DNA of 6,543 nt from Veillonella sp. (GTDB lineage Bacteria > Bacillota_C > Negativicutes > Veillonellales > Veillonellaceae): NCBI GenBank assembly GCA_018367495.1, contig JAGZGB010000084.1, forward strand, positions 1 through 6,543, given 5' to 3'. The notes under the pieces were generated by a model. It ran no database searches, was not told the origin of the DNA, and was given only the letters and a program-made list of their open reading frames with translations. The position numbers and the translations under genes are program-made. Of this stretch, positions 6,039-6,543 are shown piece by piece (positions within the stretch are counted from its first letter, which is position 1; every line of letters begins with the position of its first letter).

Positions 6039-6437
6039 ATGAACTCTGTACAAATTCTAGGTAATTTAGCTCGTGATCCTGAAGTACGCTATACCAAAAC
6101 TGGTCGTGCGGTAGCAACTTTCACAGTGGCTGCAACTAACACCTATATTGATTCCACAACAAATGAGACGAAAGAACAAACTGCTTTCATCAACTGCGTT
6201 GCTTGGGGTAAACTCGGTGAAGCGGCAGGCAATCTTCGTAAAGGCAGTCGTTGCTTTGTAGAAGGTCGTTTGCAAACTCGTTCTTACGAGACTCAGGACG
6301 GTCAAAAACGGTACGTTACTGAAGTGGTAGCGAACTTTGTGGGCCAATCCCTTGATATGAATACTAATTCTTTCGAAGGTGGGTCCAATTTTGATAGTTT
6401 CAGTACAGGCGGCGATGACGAAAACATCCCGTTCTAG
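6039..6437 (+). CDS. ssb: single-stranded DNA-binding protein
   Basis: A complete 132-residue SSB. It protects single-stranded DNA during replication, repair and recombination as a homotetramer and recruits partners through its C-terminal tip. The OB fold spans residues 1 to about 105: MNSVQILGNLARDPEVRYTKTG at the start, the FINCVAWGKLGEAAG core (50-64) with the base-stacking Trp W55, and GSRCFVEGRLQTRSYET (69-85). The linker (about 106-123) is only some 18 residues, rich in S, N, G and F. The acidic tip DDENIPF (126-132) is a variant of the usual DDDIPF. At 132 residues it is shorter than the common 160-180, the difference being in the linker. GGAGG at 6029-6033 supports the ATG. Its place between rpsF and rpsR is the classic Firmicute arrangement, so this is probably the housekeeping SSB. 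Confidence 0.97.
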   Translation: MNSVQILGNLARDPEVRYTKTGRAVATFTVAATNTYIDSTTNETKEQTAFINCVAWGKLGEAAGNLRKGSRCFVEGRLQTRSYETQDGQKRYVTEVVANFVGQSLDMNTNSFEGGSNFDSFSTGGDDENIPF

Positions 6438-6476
6438 TGTCAGGGACTCCTACTAATTCGAAAAGGAGGATTCGCA

Positions 6477-6543
6477 ATGAGAAGAGATAGAGGCAGAAAG
6501 CCAAGAAGAAAAGTATGCGTTTTCTGTGCAGACCATATCGATC
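6477..6543 (+). CDS. rpsR: 30S ribosomal protein S18, N-terminal part (runs off right edge)
   Basis: Only the first 22 codons are present. They read as a basic N-terminus, RRDRGRKPRRKVCVFC (2-17), followed by ADHID, a typical S18 start with the CxxC pair found in many Firmicute versions. S18 pairs with S6 on the 30S platform. AAGGAGG at 6463-6469 lies 7 bases before the ATG. It follows ssb by 39 bases with no terminator or promoter seen between them, so it is the third gene of the operon. About three quarters of the gene is outside the window. Confidence 0.95.
   Translation, partial: MRRDRGRKPRRKVCVFCADHID

Overview
The window looks like chromosomal DNA of a diderm Firmicute of the class Negativicutes, most likely Veillonella or a close relative. 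The DNA is AT-rich, especially between genes, and the ribosome binding sites are strong AGGAGG types as in Firmicutes. Yet one gene encodes an outer-membrane type V autotransporter with a signal peptide and a C-terminal beta-barrel, which requires an outer membrane. The genus call is inference from this combination and from protein resemblance; no search was run.

Layout. (1) Positions 1-308, minus strand: the 5' part of ddh (meso-diaminopimelate dehydrogenase), running off the left edge. (2) 309-590: an AT-rich divergent promoter region. (3) 591-2813, plus strand: a complete cysteine-free monomeric autotransporter of 740 residues. (4) 2814-2978: a convergent intergenic region with one strong hairpin terminator usable from both sides. 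(5) 2979-4208, minus strand: dapL (LL-diaminopimelate aminotransferase). (6) 4209-4407: a second divergent promoter region. (7) 4408-5592, plus strand: a Bcr/CflA-type major facilitator drug exporter, followed by a strong terminator. (8) 5626-6543, plus strand: the rpsF-ssb-rpsR operon (ribosomal protein S6, single-stranded DNA-binding protein, ribosomal protein S18). It has its own promoter and a structured leader resembling the known S6:S18 autoregulatory element; rpsR runs off the right edge.

Functional reading. ddh and dapL both act on tetrahydrodipicolinate and are alternative shortcuts to diaminopimelate for peptidoglycan and lysine. They lie on the same strand, with the autotransporter gene inserted between them on the opposite strand. 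Both carry the same 14-bp sequence with a perfect 10-bp palindromic core (TTCTATAGAA), placed just upstream of the predicted -35 and almost equally far from the predicted -10. This suggests co-regulation by an unidentified factor and is the most original observation here. The ribosomal operon is a conserved housekeeping unit: its leader can pair with the rpsF Shine-Dalgarno, and its predicted -35 lies inside the terminator hairpin of the upstream exporter gene. I saw no CRISPR array, tRNA, rRNA, insertion sequence or unfamiliar multi-gene system.
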